Origin: Gordonia sp. PDNC005
GTDB lineage: Bacteria > Actinomycetota > Actinomycetes > Mycobacteriales > Mycobacteriaceae
Reading direction: 5' to 3'
DNA: 64,000 nucleotides
Assembly: GCF_016919385.1 (NCBI RefSeq)
Contig: NZ_CP070351.1
Coordinates: 3,720,001-3,784,000, forward strand
Shown: positions 8,652-18,113 of the stretch, in pieces
How the letters are laid out: each line of letters opens with the position of its first letter
How positions within the stretch are numbered: the stretch's first letter is position 1
The notes under the pieces: generated by a model
Database searches by the model: none
Told to the model about the DNA's origin: nothing
What the model saw: the letters and a program-made list of their open reading frames with translations, nothing else
Translations under genes and position numbers: made by a program

Positions 8652-9212
8652 TCAGAAAGGTGGTTCGTCGTCCCCACCGGAGAAGCCTCCGCCGGCAGCA
8701 GGTGCGCTGCCCCACGGGTCTTCAGCCGGCTGACTCGATGCAGCGGGTCGGCCGCCACCGGAGTTGCCTCCGTAGCCGCCGCCGGAGTTGCCTCCGCCGT
8801 AGTTACCGCCGCCGCCCGAGTTCCCTCCGCCGAAATTGCCTCCGCCGCCGCGCTGGGTCCTGTTGACCTGTGCGGTGGCGTAGCGCAGCGAGGGACCGAT
8901 CTCGTCCACTTCCAGCTCCACAACGGTGCGCTTCTCACCCTCGCGGGTTTCGTACGACCGTTGCTTGAGCTTGCCCTGCACGATGACGCGGTTGCCCTTC
9001 TTGAGCGACTCAGTCACGTTCTCCGCAGCGTCACGCCAGATGCTGCAGCGGAGGAACAGCGCTTCGCCGTCCTTCCACTCGTTCGTCTGGCGATCGAATG
9101 TGCGCGGAGTGGAGGCCACCGTGAAATTGGCGACCGGCGCTCCGGACGGCGTGAAACGCAGTTCCGGATCGGCGGTCAGATTTCCGATGACCGTGATGAC
9201 TGTGTCAGTCAT
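8652..9212 (-). CDS. ssb: Single-stranded DNA-binding protein
   Basis: 186 residues. The OB-fold occupies about residues 1-110 ([43 protein letters not shown]). A glycine/asparagine-rich linker (about 115-160) follows, with repeats of GGG-N-GGG type. The acidic C-terminal tip DDEPPF is the docking peptide for replication and repair partners. Second gene of the rpsF operon, the usual location of the essential ssb in actinobacteria. Confidence 0.97.
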   Translation of the reverse strand: MTDTVITVIGNLTADPELRFTPSGAPVANFTVASTPRTFDRQTNEWKDGEALFLRCSIWRDAAENVTESLKKGNRVIVQGKLKQRSYETREGEKRTVVELEVDEIGPSLRYATAQVNRTQRGGGGNFGGGNSGGGGNYGGGNSGGGYGGNSGGGRPAASSQPAEDPWGSAPAAGGGFSGGDDEPPF

Positions 9213-9348
9213 GAGACTCCCCTAACGTCTGTGTGGAACGCCCGAAGGCACTCTGCAATGGTTACGCACCACAGTAGAGCGGACCTCTGACATTGTCAGG
9301 GCCGGATTCCACAGGTTTGCACAGGTGGTTCGTGGACGCGCCCGGCGC

Positions 9349-9630
9349 TTACTTGCGCAGGACCTTGGTGCGCAGAACCGACTCGTTCAGCTTCAGCTGA
9401 CGGTCGAGCTCGTTGACCGTGTCCGGGGTCGCGTTGAGATCGATGACGGCGTAAATGCCTTCGTTGTGCTTGGCGATCTCGTAGGCAAGACGGCGCTTGC
9501 CCCAGATGTCGACGTTGTCCACACTTCCGCCGTCCTTACGGACGACATTGAGGAACGTATCCAGTGAAGGGGCGACGGTGCGCTCGTCCAAGCTCGGATC
9601 GAGAATGACCATCAGTTCGTAGTGACGCAT
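9349..9630 (-). CDS. rpsF: 30S ribosomal protein S6
   Basis: 93 residues, normal for S6. Typical opening [19 protein letters not shown] and the conserved [18 protein letters not shown] region (about 43-60). It binds 16S rRNA as a heterodimer with S18. The start has an AGGAGG site about 12 bases upstream. First gene of the operon; the 139 bp before it separate it from the divergent glycosyltransferase-GNAT gene and should hold its promoter. Confidence 0.97.
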   Translation of the reverse strand: MRHYELMVILDPSLDERTVAPSLDTFLNVVRKDGGSVDNVDIWGKRRLAYEIAKHNEGIYAVIDLNATPDTVNELDRQLKLNESVLRTKVLRK

Positions 9631-9769
9631 GAAACCTCATCACCTCCTATGGGCTTAGTTCGGCCACGGACTGTCCGCGGCAGGAGGGTCGCCTGCGTCG
9701 GCAACCTGTCCAGGCTACATGAGTGGCCGGTGACCAGCGAAATCGTCTGCGTCCACTAACCTGACCACC

Positions 9770-11770
9770 ATGCCTGCCACGTGGTCGACGCGCATCGGCC
9801 GTCCCCGTGTCGGCGAGGTCACCCTCGTCGTCCTCACCTCGCTGCTGCTGACCGTGTTCGCCCTGGCCTGGGCGTTCCGGGTGAAAGAGGTGTGCGGCGG
9901 TGCGCCGTTCGACGAATGGGGCCGCAGTTCGATCTTCCCGGCCGGACCGCCTCGGGCGCTGATTCCCTGCTACTCCGACATCATGCGGCTGTGGATCGGC
10001 CGCGATGTGGATCGTCACGTGTTCCCGTACATCCACGGCGGAATCACCGAGCAGGGTGATCTGTTCGGCGGCGTCGTCGAGTACCCGGTGCTGTCCGGGA
10101 TGCTGTTGTGGCTCGGCGCGATCGGCGCTCACACCGATGTGCAGTTCCTGCAGCACAGTGCACTCATCCTCGCACCGTTCGCACTCGCGACAACGGCGCT
10201 GCTCGCGGTGATGACCCGCTGGTGGGTGCTGCTGTGGGCGGCGACACCGCCGCTCGTCCTCTACGCATTCCACAACTGGGAACTGCCCGTCGTGTTCACG
10301 TCCGTCGCGGCCGTCGCGGTCATGGCATACGGCGGGAGCGTCGATCCGCGGACCGGCGGACGGCGCATGCCCCTGAGACGAACCGCGATCATCGCAGCAG
10401 TGTTCCTCGGCGTCGGTTTCTCCTTGAAGCTGTACCCCGGCTTCTTTGTGCTCCCACTTGCGCTGTACGTGCTGACCTGCGGGGAGTCCTCCCGCGCCCG
10501 TCGCTCCCTCGACTGGGTCGGGGCGGCGTGGGTGGTCGCGACGGCGACCATCGTCGTGATCGCCACGCAGGCGCCGTTCATGATCGCCGGGTACCGGGGG
10601 TGGAAGGCCGCGCTCGACTTCCAGGGCCGCCGCGAAGCGGATCTGACGACGAACAGCGTCTGGTACTGGGGGCTGCGTCTGCTGACCGGCGGCGAGACCG
10701 ACACCTACCACTCACTCGTCGGGGCGCTGTCCCCGTTGCTCGTCGCCGCGGGTTTTGCGGTCGCCGTCTGGCTCGGGTGGCGTGTCTATCAGCGCGACGG
10801 AGTGTTTCCGTGGCTCGGCGTGGCCGCGGCGATGCTGTGCGCGTTCATGGTGTTCCACAAGGTGCACTCACCGCAGTACACGCTGTGGATTCTGCCGTTC
10901 TTCGTGATGATGAGGGTCCGCTGGTGGATCATCGCCGCCTACCTGCTCACCGACGTCCTGCTCGACATCTCGATCTTCCGGTTGATGGGGTACATGCGTC
11001 ATCCTGCCTCCGCGCCGTGGCAGGACTCGGTCGGCGTGAGCGTCAGCGTCTGGGTGCACGCGGTGATCCTCGTGACTCTGATCGTGGGCTTCGTGCGGAT
11101 GCCGATCCGCGAGCCCCTCGCGTCCTATCTCTCGACGTCGGTCGCACCGAGAGGTCCGCTGACACGACTCGCCGACGCCGACGACGCCGACGCTCGGACG
11201 TGGGTCGGCACGCCGACGCTGGTCCGCGGCGATGTGACTCTGCGTCCCCTGCGGACATCCGACGCCGCAGCGCTTGCGAAGCTGGTCCCCGCGTCCGACC
11301 TGTCGCTGTACGCGTGGACCGGACCGATCCCGCAGACGCCCGAGGACGCCACGCGATGGATTGTGACGGCGCTGTCGACTCCGACGCGAGTGCCGTTCGC
11401 CGTTCTGCACGACGGCGAGTTCGTGGGCACCACCAGCCTCTACGACGTGGACGCGTCGCATCGCACCCTCGCGGTCGGTTTCACGTTCTACGGCCGGGCG
11501 GCGATGGGCACCGTTGTCAATCCGACGTCGAAACTGCTGCTCCTCGAGCACGCCTTCGACACCTGCGGCGCGGTCCGCGTCGTATGGCACACGCATGAGG
11601 AGAACGCCCGCTCACGGGCCGCGATCGCCAAACTCGGCGCCGAGTTCGAAGGTCTCCTGCGCAAGCACCGACGGTTCGGCGACGGCTGGCGGACCACCGC
11701 GCAGTTCGCCATGACCGACGACGACTGGCCTCCGCACCGCGACCGCCTCCTCGAGCGCGCCGCGCGATGA
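9770..11770 (+). CDS. Membrane glycosyltransferase (GT87/DUF2029-like) fused to a GNAT acetyltransferase
   Basis: 666 residues with two parts. Residues 1 to about 450 form a polytopic membrane domain with roughly 10-12 helices and GT-C-like features: an acidic residue in the first large loop, LKLYPGFFVLPLALYV (about 220-235) and VFHKVHSPQYTLWILPFF (about 361-378), as in polyprenyl-phosphate-mannose-dependent mannosyltransferases. A short linker leads to a RimJ/RimL-type GNAT domain from about residue 482 to the end (VTLRPLRTSDAAALAKL; SLYDVDASHRTLAVGFTF; SRAAIAKLGAEFEG). No stop or frameshift breaks the frame. A role in acylating or decorating an envelope glycan is inference. Divergent from rpsF, convergent with a paralogous transferase. 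Confidence 0.8.
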   Translation: MPATWSTRIGRPRVGEVTLVVLTSLLLTVFALAWAFRVKEVCGGAPFDEWGRSSIFPAGPPRALIPCYSDIMRLWIGRDVDRHVFPYIHGGITEQGDLFGGVVEYPVLSGMLLWLGAIGAHTDVQFLQHSALILAPFALATTALLAVMTRWWVLLWAATPPLVLYAFHNWELPVVFTSVAAVAVMAYGGSVDPRTGGRRMPLRRTAIIAAVFLGVGFSLKLYPGFFVLPLALYVLTCGESSRARRSLDWVGAAWVVATATIVVIATQAPFMIAGYRGWKAALDFQGRREADLTTNSVWYWGLRLLTGGETDTYHSLVGALSPLLVAAGFAVAVWLGWRVYQRDGVFPWLGVAAAMLCAFMVFHKVHSPQYTLWILPFFVMMRVRWWIIAAYLLTDVLLDISIFRLMGYMRHPASAPWQDSVGVSVSVWVHAVILVTLIVGFVRMPIREPLASYLSTSVAPRGPLTRLADADDADARTWVGTPTLVRGDVTLRPLRTSDAAALAKLVPASDLSLYAWTGPIPQTPEDATRWIVTALSTPTRVPFAVLHDGEFVGTTSLYDVDASHRTLAVGFTFYGRAAMGTVVNPTSKLLLLEHAFDTCGAVRVVWHTHEENARSRAAIAKLGAEFEGLLRKHRRFGDGWRTTAQFAMTDDDWPPHRDRLLERAAR

Positions 11771-11783
11771 TCGGATAGGGACG

Positions 11784-13310
11784 CTAGACCGGCAGCGGTG
11801 ACTGGAGGAGGCGGCCGCCGTCGGGGCGCGCTGCGGCGGCGGGCCGCAGGAGATCCCACACGACGTAGGCGCAGAGGGCCACGACCATGATCCATCGAGC
11901 GCCCGCCATGACGTAGAACAGTTCGACCGGCACCCATTTACGTTCGGGCGCGAGGAACAGGGCCATCCGCGGAACCCAGAGCAGCGCGTCGAAGGTCATC
12001 CACGCAAGCAGGACGCGCGGCTGTGGAATCGCGAGGACTGCGAGCGGGACCAGCCACAGCGACATCTCCGGTCGCCATTCCTTGCCGACCAGCAGCAGCC
12101 CGGCGACCAGTAGGAACATGAGCACGGGCAGTCGCGGTTCGCGCCGCGACCTGAGTCCGACGTACGTCACGCCGGCCACGACTGCCACCATCAGCGCCAG
12201 CATGAGCGCGTTGACGACGGTCGGCTGCGCATCCCACCCGGTGGCGTGGGCGATCAGGCTGTAGACGGAGTCGGGTCCGACAGCGCGGTCGCGCCACTGG
12301 GTGAAGGTCGCCGACCATCCGGACGGGTAGATCGAGGCCACGACACCGTTCACGACGCCCCACGAAAGGAACGCTCCGATCGCCACGCTCGCCGCCTCGG
12401 AGAGCCGTCGTTCGCGGACGCAGAGGATCGCGATCGCGGGTATGAGCAGCAGAGGATAGATCGCGGTGGCGGCGCCCAGTCCGACGAGCACTCCGGTGAG
12501 CCACGCCCGCTCACGCGACCAGGCGTACATGGCCAGCGCGGTGAACATCACCGGCAGCACCTCGTACGACGTGAACGCGTGCACGAGGACCAGCGGCGAG
12601 ATCACCATGAGCGTGATGAGCCACGGGTCGCGACGCCGGGTCCGCATGGTCGCCCATACGGCGATCAGCCAGCCGAGCGTCATCAGCAGCGCGGCGATGG
12701 AGAAGTAGTTGGCCACGTCGAGCGCCCGCGGCAGGCCGACCGCCTCGGTGAGCGCGCCCCAGCCCCGCGCCGCCTGCGCGGTGACGTACATGAAGGCGGC
12801 GGTCACGACCGGCACCCCGATGTACTGTTTGGCGCCGTCGGTCTCCCAGTACGTGCGGAACGGCGCGGCGCCGCCGCGGAGGTCCGCCGGTGTCAGGTGG
12901 TTCTCGCTGTACCCGGCGATGACGTTCGAGTAGCAGAGTCCGTAGAACTGGCGTTGGTGGTCCCAGTCCAGACGCATGGTCGCGCCCGCGTCGTTCGACG
13001 GCGTCTGCTGCAGACAGCCGCCTGCCTTTCCGAACCAACTGAACGCCAGGACAAGCAACGCGAGCAGGAACAGCACGCGAAGCGGCGTCCACGTCCGGTT
13101 GCGACCGATCGCCGCGTGCAGCCCGACTGGACCACCGATCGACGTGCTCAACTGGCCGACGAGCGGTTCCGTGCGCGAGGGCAGCACCCGGTCGGTCGCG
13201 AGCCGCAGATCGTCGGCCAGCGGAGCAGGGCTGTCGACGTCTGAGACGCCGACAGCCCGGTCCGACGCCGCGGGCGTCGAACCGGGCTCGGTGTCGTGCG
13301 GTGTGGTCAC
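11784..13310 (-). CDS. Polytopic membrane glycosyltransferase-like protein (Rv0051-type)
   Basis: 508 residues. A cytosolic N-terminus of about 75 residues precedes about 11-12 membrane helices, with a DWDHQRQFYGLCYSNVIAGY loop after the first helix typical of GT-C/GT87 proteins. It corresponds in position to M. tuberculosis Rv0051, downstream of ponA1. The GTG start at 13310 follows directly after the ponA stop (TAA then GTG, no gap), so the two are surely co-translated. A lipid-linked sugar transferase role in the envelope is inference. Distantly related to the transferase half of the gene at 9770. Confidence 0.78.
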   Translation of the reverse strand: MTTPHDTEPGSTPAASDRAVGVSDVDSPAPLADDLRLATDRVLPSRTEPLVGQLSTSIGGPVGLHAAIGRNRTWTPLRVLFLLALLVLAFSWFGKAGGCLQQTPSNDAGATMRLDWDHQRQFYGLCYSNVIAGYSENHLTPADLRGGAAPFRTYWETDGAKQYIGVPVVTAAFMYVTAQAARGWGALTEAVGLPRALDVANYFSIAALLMTLGWLIAVWATMRTRRRDPWLITLMVISPLVLVHAFTSYEVLPVMFTALAMYAWSRERAWLTGVLVGLGAATAIYPLLLIPAIAILCVRERRLSEAASVAIGAFLSWGVVNGVVASIYPSGWSATFTQWRDRAVGPDSVYSLIAHATGWDAQPTVVNALMLALMVAVVAGVTYVGLRSRREPRLPVLMFLLVAGLLLVGKEWRPEMSLWLVPLAVLAIPQPRVLLAWMTFDALLWVPRMALFLAPERKWVPVELFYVMAGARWIMVVALCAYVVWDLLRPAAAARPDGGRLLQSPLPV

Positions 13311-15557
13311 TTACTGGCCGCGGCTTCGAGTGCCGGTGGTCTCCTCGGTGGTGGCGCCGTTGTCGCCCCCGTTGTTCCCGTTGTCGCCACTGTTCCCGTT
13401 GTTGCCGTTGTTCCCATTCTCGCGGGTGATCGTGACACCGGGCAGGACGGTGATGTTGCCGTCATTGCCCTCGCCGGGCAGACGGGGACGCGACCGTTCT
13501 CGGGTGGTCTCCGTGGGCGTGTACGTGGTGGGCGGAGGCTCGTAGGGCACACCGGCCTGGCCGCCGACCTGTTCGGGTTCGGGGAACTGCTCGATCGGCA
13601 TGCCTTCGAGGGCGGCGTTCATCTGGGCTCGCCAGATCTGCGCGGGCAGACCGCTGCCGTAGATGGTTCCGCCGTACGAGTTGCGGAGCGCGGTGCCCTT
13701 GTTGGTACCGACCCAGACGGCCGTCGACAGCTGCGGCGTGTAACCGACCATCCAGGCGTCCTTGTTCTCGCCGGTGTCGCCGAGCTGGGCGGTACCGGTC
13801 TTTGCCGCAGACGGGCGGGCGCCGTACGTCGAGTCGTAGAGCGCATTGCCGTTCGAGTAGGCGGCGATCGGCGAGAGGGCGGCCGACACGTTGTCGGCGA
13901 CGGCTGCGGACACCACACGCTTGCCCTTGTTGGCCTCACGGTCGAACAGCACGTCGCCGGTGGACGTCTCGACCTTCTGGACGAGGTACGGCTCGCGGTA
14001 GATTCCCGACGCGGCGAGCGTCGCGTAGGCCGACGCCATGTCGAGGACGCGAGTCGGGTACTGACCCAGGACGATGCCGTTCTCCGGCTTGCCGTTCGGC
14101 TCGGACAGCGTGTGCTCGATGTCGCCGAAGCTCTCGGCGATGCCGAGTCGGTGCGCGGTGTCGGCCACAGCCTGCGGGCCGCCGTTGAGGTCCATCATCA
14201 GGCGGTAGAACACCGTGTTGAGGGACATCTTGGTGGCCGTTGCGAGGTTGCACGTTCCGCAGCTCTCGCCGTCGGAGTTGTTGATGGTGAACCCACCCGG
14301 TCCGACGTAGGGGCTCGAGTCGTAACGCTGCGAGAGAGGGATGTCCTGCTCGAGGCCCGCGACCAGCGCGAACACTTTGAAGACCGAACCGGTCTGAAGG
14401 CCTGCCGATGCGTAATCCCAACCCTGGCCGTCGTTGCCGCCGAAGTATCCGACGATGCCTCCGGTTGCGGGGTCGATGGACACGGAGGCCGTCCGCAGTT
14501 CCTTCGGCTCACCGGTCATCACCGACCGCGCTTGGGAGACGAGAGCGTTCTGCACCTGAGGGCGGATCGCCGTGGTGATCTTCAGGCCGCCGGTTCGCAC
14601 GTCCTGCTCGGTGATCCCGAGCGTGTCGAGTTCGGCGAGGACCTTGCGCTCGATCAGCCCGTTGGGGCCGCTCTTGGCCTCGCTGCTGTCGGCCGCCTTC
14701 GCCGCCGCGACCTTCGGGAACTTCTGCGTGTCGCGATCGGACTTCTTCAAGTAGCCGATGTCGACCATGCCGTCGAGCACGTAGTTCCAGCGTTCGGTAG
14801 CCATCTCGGGGTTGACGGCCGGGTCGTAGAGCGACGGTCCGCGCACGATGCCCGCGAGGAGAGCGGACTCGGACGCGCTGAGGCAGTTCGCCCGCTTGGC
14901 GCGGGGCAGTTTCGAATCGGCACACTGCTCGGGGGTCACCTTGGTGATGTCCCGGCCGAAGTAGGCCTTAGCGGCGGCAGCGATGCCGTACGCGCCGCGT
15001 CCGAAGTAGATGGTGTTGAGGTACGCCGCCATGATCTGTTCTTTGGACCACTGGCGGGACATCTTGGTGGCGATGGCCAACTCTTTGAACTTGCGCTTGT
15101 AGCTGACCTCGTCACCGACGATGGCGTTCTTGACGTACTGCTGGGTGATCGTCGAGCCGCCGCCCGCTCCGCCGTCGCTGGTGAGCTTGCCGAGTGCGGC
15201 ACGCGAGAAACCGCTCAAGGAGAATCCGACGTTGGAGTCGAAGTCACGATCCTCGGCCGCCTTGATCGCGGCGACCATCGAGGTCGGGATGTTCTCGTAC
15301 TTGACGTCGGTGCGATTGCCCTCCGGCGGGACCACTCGGGCCAGGACACCGCCCTTCGAGTCGACGATCGTCGCGACCTGATTCTGCTTGATGTCGCCCG
15401 GTGCCGGCACGACGACGGTCACGTACGTGAAGACGAACGCGGCCACTCCCACGATCACGAGGACCGGTACCGCGCCGGCCACGATGCCGACGACCCACGC
15501 CGCGATCCTCGCAGCGGTCCGTCGACCCTCTGCCTTGTCCCCAGCTCCGCTGGTCAT
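13311..15557 (-). CDS. ponA: Bifunctional penicillin-binding protein 1 (class A)
   Basis: 748 residues. A single N-terminal membrane anchor (about 17-45) precedes the GT51 transglycosylase domain (catalytic Glu in AAEDRDF, then GGGSTITQQYVKN). The penicillin-binding transpeptidase domain follows, with the active-site serine in TGSVFK, the SLN motif and KTGTAQ. The C-terminal 80 residues are proline-rich and then Asn/Gly-rich, low-complexity and likely extracellular; no PASTA domain is seen. It polymerises and cross-links peptidoglycan. It sits in the conserved actinobacterial order after DUF5318 and before the membrane transferase. Confidence 0.95.
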   Translation of the reverse strand: MTSGAGDKAEGRRTAARIAAWVVGIVAGAVPVLVIVGVAAFVFTYVTVVVPAPGDIKQNQVATIVDSKGGVLARVVPPEGNRTDVKYENIPTSMVAAIKAAEDRDFDSNVGFSLSGFSRAALGKLTSDGGAGGGSTITQQYVKNAIVGDEVSYKRKFKELAIATKMSRQWSKEQIMAAYLNTIYFGRGAYGIAAAAKAYFGRDITKVTPEQCADSKLPRAKRANCLSASESALLAGIVRGPSLYDPAVNPEMATERWNYVLDGMVDIGYLKKSDRDTQKFPKVAAAKAADSSEAKSGPNGLIERKVLAELDTLGITEQDVRTGGLKITTAIRPQVQNALVSQARSVMTGEPKELRTASVSIDPATGGIVGYFGGNDGQGWDYASAGLQTGSVFKVFALVAGLEQDIPLSQRYDSSPYVGPGGFTINNSDGESCGTCNLATATKMSLNTVFYRLMMDLNGGPQAVADTAHRLGIAESFGDIEHTLSEPNGKPENGIVLGQYPTRVLDMASAYATLAASGIYREPYLVQKVETSTGDVLFDREANKGKRVVSAAVADNVSAALSPIAAYSNGNALYDSTYGARPSAAKTGTAQLGDTGENKDAWMVGYTPQLSTAVWVGTNKGTALRNSYGGTIYGSGLPAQIWRAQMNAALEGMPIEQFPEPEQVGGQAGVPYEPPPTTYTPTETTRERSRPRLPGEGNDGNITVLPGVTITRENGNNGNNGNSGDNGNNGGDNGATTEETTGTRSRGQ

Positions 15558-15684
15558 CGCTCACCCATTTCTCTGCGCTCATCGGTCCCGCGCGAGGACC
15601 GTCTCCACAACTCTGACGCACGGACGCGTCGCTGCCAACTCAGTGGCGGCGTCGACGCTGTCTCGCTCGTCACCCTTCTGACGA

Positions 15685-16074
15685 CTATTTCGCTGCTCGG
15701 CGGCGCTTTGTTGCGCGCGCCGGCACACCGGCAACGTACGACTGGATCAGATAGTTCCAGCGGCAGGTTCGGCACACCTCGACGACGTGGACGGTGAACT
15801 CTGGCGAGCGGGTGGCCAAGACCGCGATCTCGGCCTCTGTGCGCGCCGTGCCCGACGGTCCCCCGATTGCGCTTCCGAACAGCCACGACACCTGCGTGAC
15901 CTGCTCCTTGCGGCACACCGGGCAGGGCCGGTCGGTGCCCTGACCATGAAACTTGGCGGCCCGCAGGAGATACGTGTCGGCGTCGCAGACGTCTTTCAGC
16001 TGGACTTCGCCCGCGCGCATGCGCGCCAGCGTGGCGCGTCGTGCGAGGGCGTAGTCGATCTGTTGACGGTGCAC
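15685..16074 (-). CDS. DUF5318 family protein (Rv0049-type)
   Basis: 129 residues from the preferred GTG at 16074 (VHRQQIDYALARR), where the homologous M. tuberculosis Rv0049 also begins; a longer start at 16104 is possible but poorly spaced from a ribosome site. Two CxxC pairs (CPVC and CRTC) suggest a bound metal, probably zinc. VSWLFG and HVVEVCRTCRWNYLIQSYV are the conserved segments. Function unknown. Always next to ponA in mycolata; here 127 bp upstream of it and probably co-transcribed. Confidence 0.85.
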   Translation of the reverse strand: MHRQQIDYALARRATLARMRAGEVQLKDVCDADTYLLRAAKFHGQGTDRPCPVCRKEQVTQVSWLFGSAIGGPSGTARTEAEIAVLATRSPEFTVHVVEVCRTCRWNYLIQSYVAGVPARATKRRRAAK

Positions 16075-16161
16075 GGGCTCCAGCCTAGACGCGCACTCCG
16101 TCACCTCCGGCTGTGATGGAGATCAAACCTCGGAAGCTACTGTTCAGTTCGTTCCCGGTTA

Positions 16162-16174
16162 TATCGATGCGATA
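16162..16174. promoter_or_regulatory. Dyad upstream of PadR-ino1 operon
   Basis: TATCG - ATG - CGATA, a perfect 5-bp inverted repeat 49 bp before the PadR start. PadR regulators commonly bind short A/T-flanked dyads in their own promoters. Short arms make this suggestive only. Confidence 0.35.
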
Positions 16175-16222
16175 CATTGGTGGCTGCATCCAGCCGTCAC
16201 AACGAGCCGAGAGGAGACCGAC

Positions 16223-16870
16223 ATGCTCGAAATGGCAGTTCTCGGGCTTCTCCTCGAATCCCCGATGCACGGATACGAGCTGCGTAAGCGCCTCACCGGC
16301 CTGCTCGGCGCGTTCCGCGCCTTCTCGTACGGCTCGCTGTACCCGACACTGCGGCGCATGCGCGCCGACGGCCTGATCGCCGAGGACGACGCCGAGACCG
16401 CAACTGGCGTCAAAGTCCGCCGCGGACGTCGCGTCTACCGGCTGACACCACTCGGCGAGACCCGCTTCAGCGAACTCGTCGCCGACACCGGCCCGCAGAA
16501 CTACACCGACGACGGTTTCGGTGTGCACCTCGCGTTCTTCAGCCGCACCCCGGCGGTCGCGCGGATGCGAATCCTCGAAGGCCGCCGCCGTCAGGTCGAA
16601 GAACGCCGTGAAGGACTCCGCGAGATGCTCGGCCGCGCGATGGGATCGAGCGACCACTACACGCGTCAGATGCACGAGCTGAGCCTGGAGACCTCCGAGC
16701 GCGAGGTCCAGTGGCTCAACAAGCTGATCGCCGACGAGGCGTCGGCAGGATCCACAGATTTGCATGCCTCCGCGCCGGTCACCGGCGACGGCATCGAAAA
16801 AGGAAAGAAATCGGCGGTACAGCAGTCCGTCGTACCGCCACAGAATGAAGGAGAGCCCGACCATGGGTGA
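16223..16870 (+). CDS. PadR-family transcriptional regulator (Rv0047c-type)
   Basis: 215 residues. The N-terminal winged helix (about 1-85) has PadR signatures: [36 protein letters not shown] and [14 protein letters not shown]. The C-terminal dimerisation helices (Vir-like) run from about 110 to 185, followed by a polar tail. Its 3' end overlaps the ino1 start by 8 bp, so the regulator is translated with inositol-phosphate synthase. The same gene pair occurs in M. tuberculosis (Rv0047c-Rv0046c). The ligand is unknown; autoregulation and control of ino1 are inference. Confidence 0.88.
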   Translation: MLEMAVLGLLLESPMHGYELRKRLTGLLGAFRAFSYGSLYPTLRRMRADGLIAEDDAETATGVKVRRGRRVYRLTPLGETRFSELVADTGPQNYTDDGFGVHLAFFSRTPAVARMRILEGRRRQVEERREGLREMLGRAMGSSDHYTRQMHELSLETSEREVQWLNKLIADEASAGSTDLHASAPVTGDGIEKGKKSAVQQSVVPPQNEGEPDHG

Positions 16871-17957
16871 AACCAACAACGTGCGCGTGGCCATCGTGGG
16901 CGTGGGCAACTGCGCCTCATCCTTGGTCCAGGGCGTCGAGTACTACAAGGATGCTGACGAGAACGCAGTCGTTCCCGGCCTCATGCACGTCAAGTTCGGC
17001 GCGTACCACGTCCGCGACGTCCAGTTCGTCGCCGCGTTCGACGTGGACGCCAAGAAGGTCGGCTTCGACCTCGCCGAGGCGATCAACAACAGCGAGAACA
17101 ACACCATCAAGATCGCTGACGTGCCGCCGCTGAACGTGACCGTCCAGCGCGGCCACACCCTCGACGGTCTCGGCAAGTACTACCGCGAGACCATCACCGA
17201 GGCCGACGGCGACGCCGTCGACGTCGTGCAGGCGCTGAAGGACGCGAAGGTCGACGTCCTCGTCTCGTACCTGCCCGTCGGCTCGGAGCAGGCCGACAAG
17301 TTCTACGCACAGTGCGCGATCGACGCGGGCGTCGCCTTCGTCAACGCCCTCCCCGTCTTCATCGCCTCCGATCCGGAATGGGCGAAGAAGTTCACCGACG
17401 CCGGTGTCCCGATCGTCGGCGACGACATCAAGAGCCAGGTCGGCGCCACCATCACCCACCGTGTGATGGCGAAGCTCTTCGAGGACCGCGGTGTCGCCCT
17501 CGATCGCACCTACCAGCTGAACGTCGGCGGCAACATGGACTTCAAGAACATGCTCGAGCGTGAGCGCCTGGAGTCGAAGAAGGTCTCGAAGACTCAGGCC
17601 GTCACCAGCAACCTGAGCGGCTCGCTGGCCAACAAGGTGTACGACAAGAACGTGCACATCGGCCCGTCGGACTACGTCGCTTGGCTCGACGACCGCAAGT
17701 GGGCGTACGTCCGCCTCGAAGGCCGCGCCTTCGGCGACGTGCCGCTGAACCTGGAGTACAAGCTCGAGGTCTGGGACTCGCCCAACTCGGCGGGCATCAT
17801 CATCGACGCCGTGCGTGCCGCGAAGATCGCCAAGGACCGCGGCATCGGCGGCCCGATCCTCCCCGCGTCGGCCTACCTCATGAAGAGCCCGCCAGAGCAG
17901 ATCGCCGACGACATCGCTCGTCAGCAGCTCGAAGCGTTCATCATCGGCGCCGAGTAG
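16863..17957 (+). CDS. ino1: Inositol-3-phosphate synthase
   Basis: 364 residues, the usual length for actinobacterial Ino1. NAD-binding glycine loop [12 protein letters not shown] (about 12-23); the conserved [31 protein letters not shown] and [12 protein letters not shown] motifs are intact. It converts glucose 6-phosphate to myo-inositol 1-phosphate, feeding mycothiol, phosphatidylinositol, PIMs and lipoarabinomannan. The ATG at 16863 has AAGGAGAG upstream and overlaps the PadR gene. A strong hairpin follows. Confidence 0.97.
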   Translation: MGETNNVRVAIVGVGNCASSLVQGVEYYKDADENAVVPGLMHVKFGAYHVRDVQFVAAFDVDAKKVGFDLAEAINNSENNTIKIADVPPLNVTVQRGHTLDGLGKYYRETITEADGDAVDVVQALKDAKVDVLVSYLPVGSEQADKFYAQCAIDAGVAFVNALPVFIASDPEWAKKFTDAGVPIVGDDIKSQVGATITHRVMAKLFEDRGVALDRTYQLNVGGNMDFKNMLERERLESKKVSKTQAVTSNLSGSLANKVYDKNVHIGPSDYVAWLDDRKWAYVRLEGRAFGDVPLNLEYKLEVWDSPNSAGIIIDAVRAAKIAKDRGIGGPILPASAYLMKSPPEQIADDIARQQLEAFIIGAE

Positions 17958-17975
17958 CCTCAACCAGCTCGACAA

Positions 17976-18016
17976 CCGACAGCCCGGACCTCCTCATCGG
18001 AGGGCCGGGCTGTCGG
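17976..18016 (+). terminator. Hairpin terminator after ino1
   Basis: Twelve-base stem CCGACAGCCCGG paired with its complement at 18005-18016, plus an inner CCTCC/GGAGG stem, starting 18 bp after the ino1 stop. No clear T-run, but its size and place fit transcription termination. Confidence 0.78.
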
Positions 18017-18113
18017 TGTACTTGGGGCCTCGCTGGACCCGCACCGGGTCGGAAGGTCCGTCAACGGAGCCTGCCCGAAACGTCAACGTTGCGAACCCTC
18101 CGACTACGATTCG

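Noticed and set aside
13296..15797. Forward 833-codon open frame
   Set aside because: Fully antisense to ponA, which has every catalytic motif; no recognisable protein features.
16917..17975. Reverse 352-codon open frame
   Set aside because: Antisense shadow of ino1, Val/Asp/Leu-biased, no family motif.
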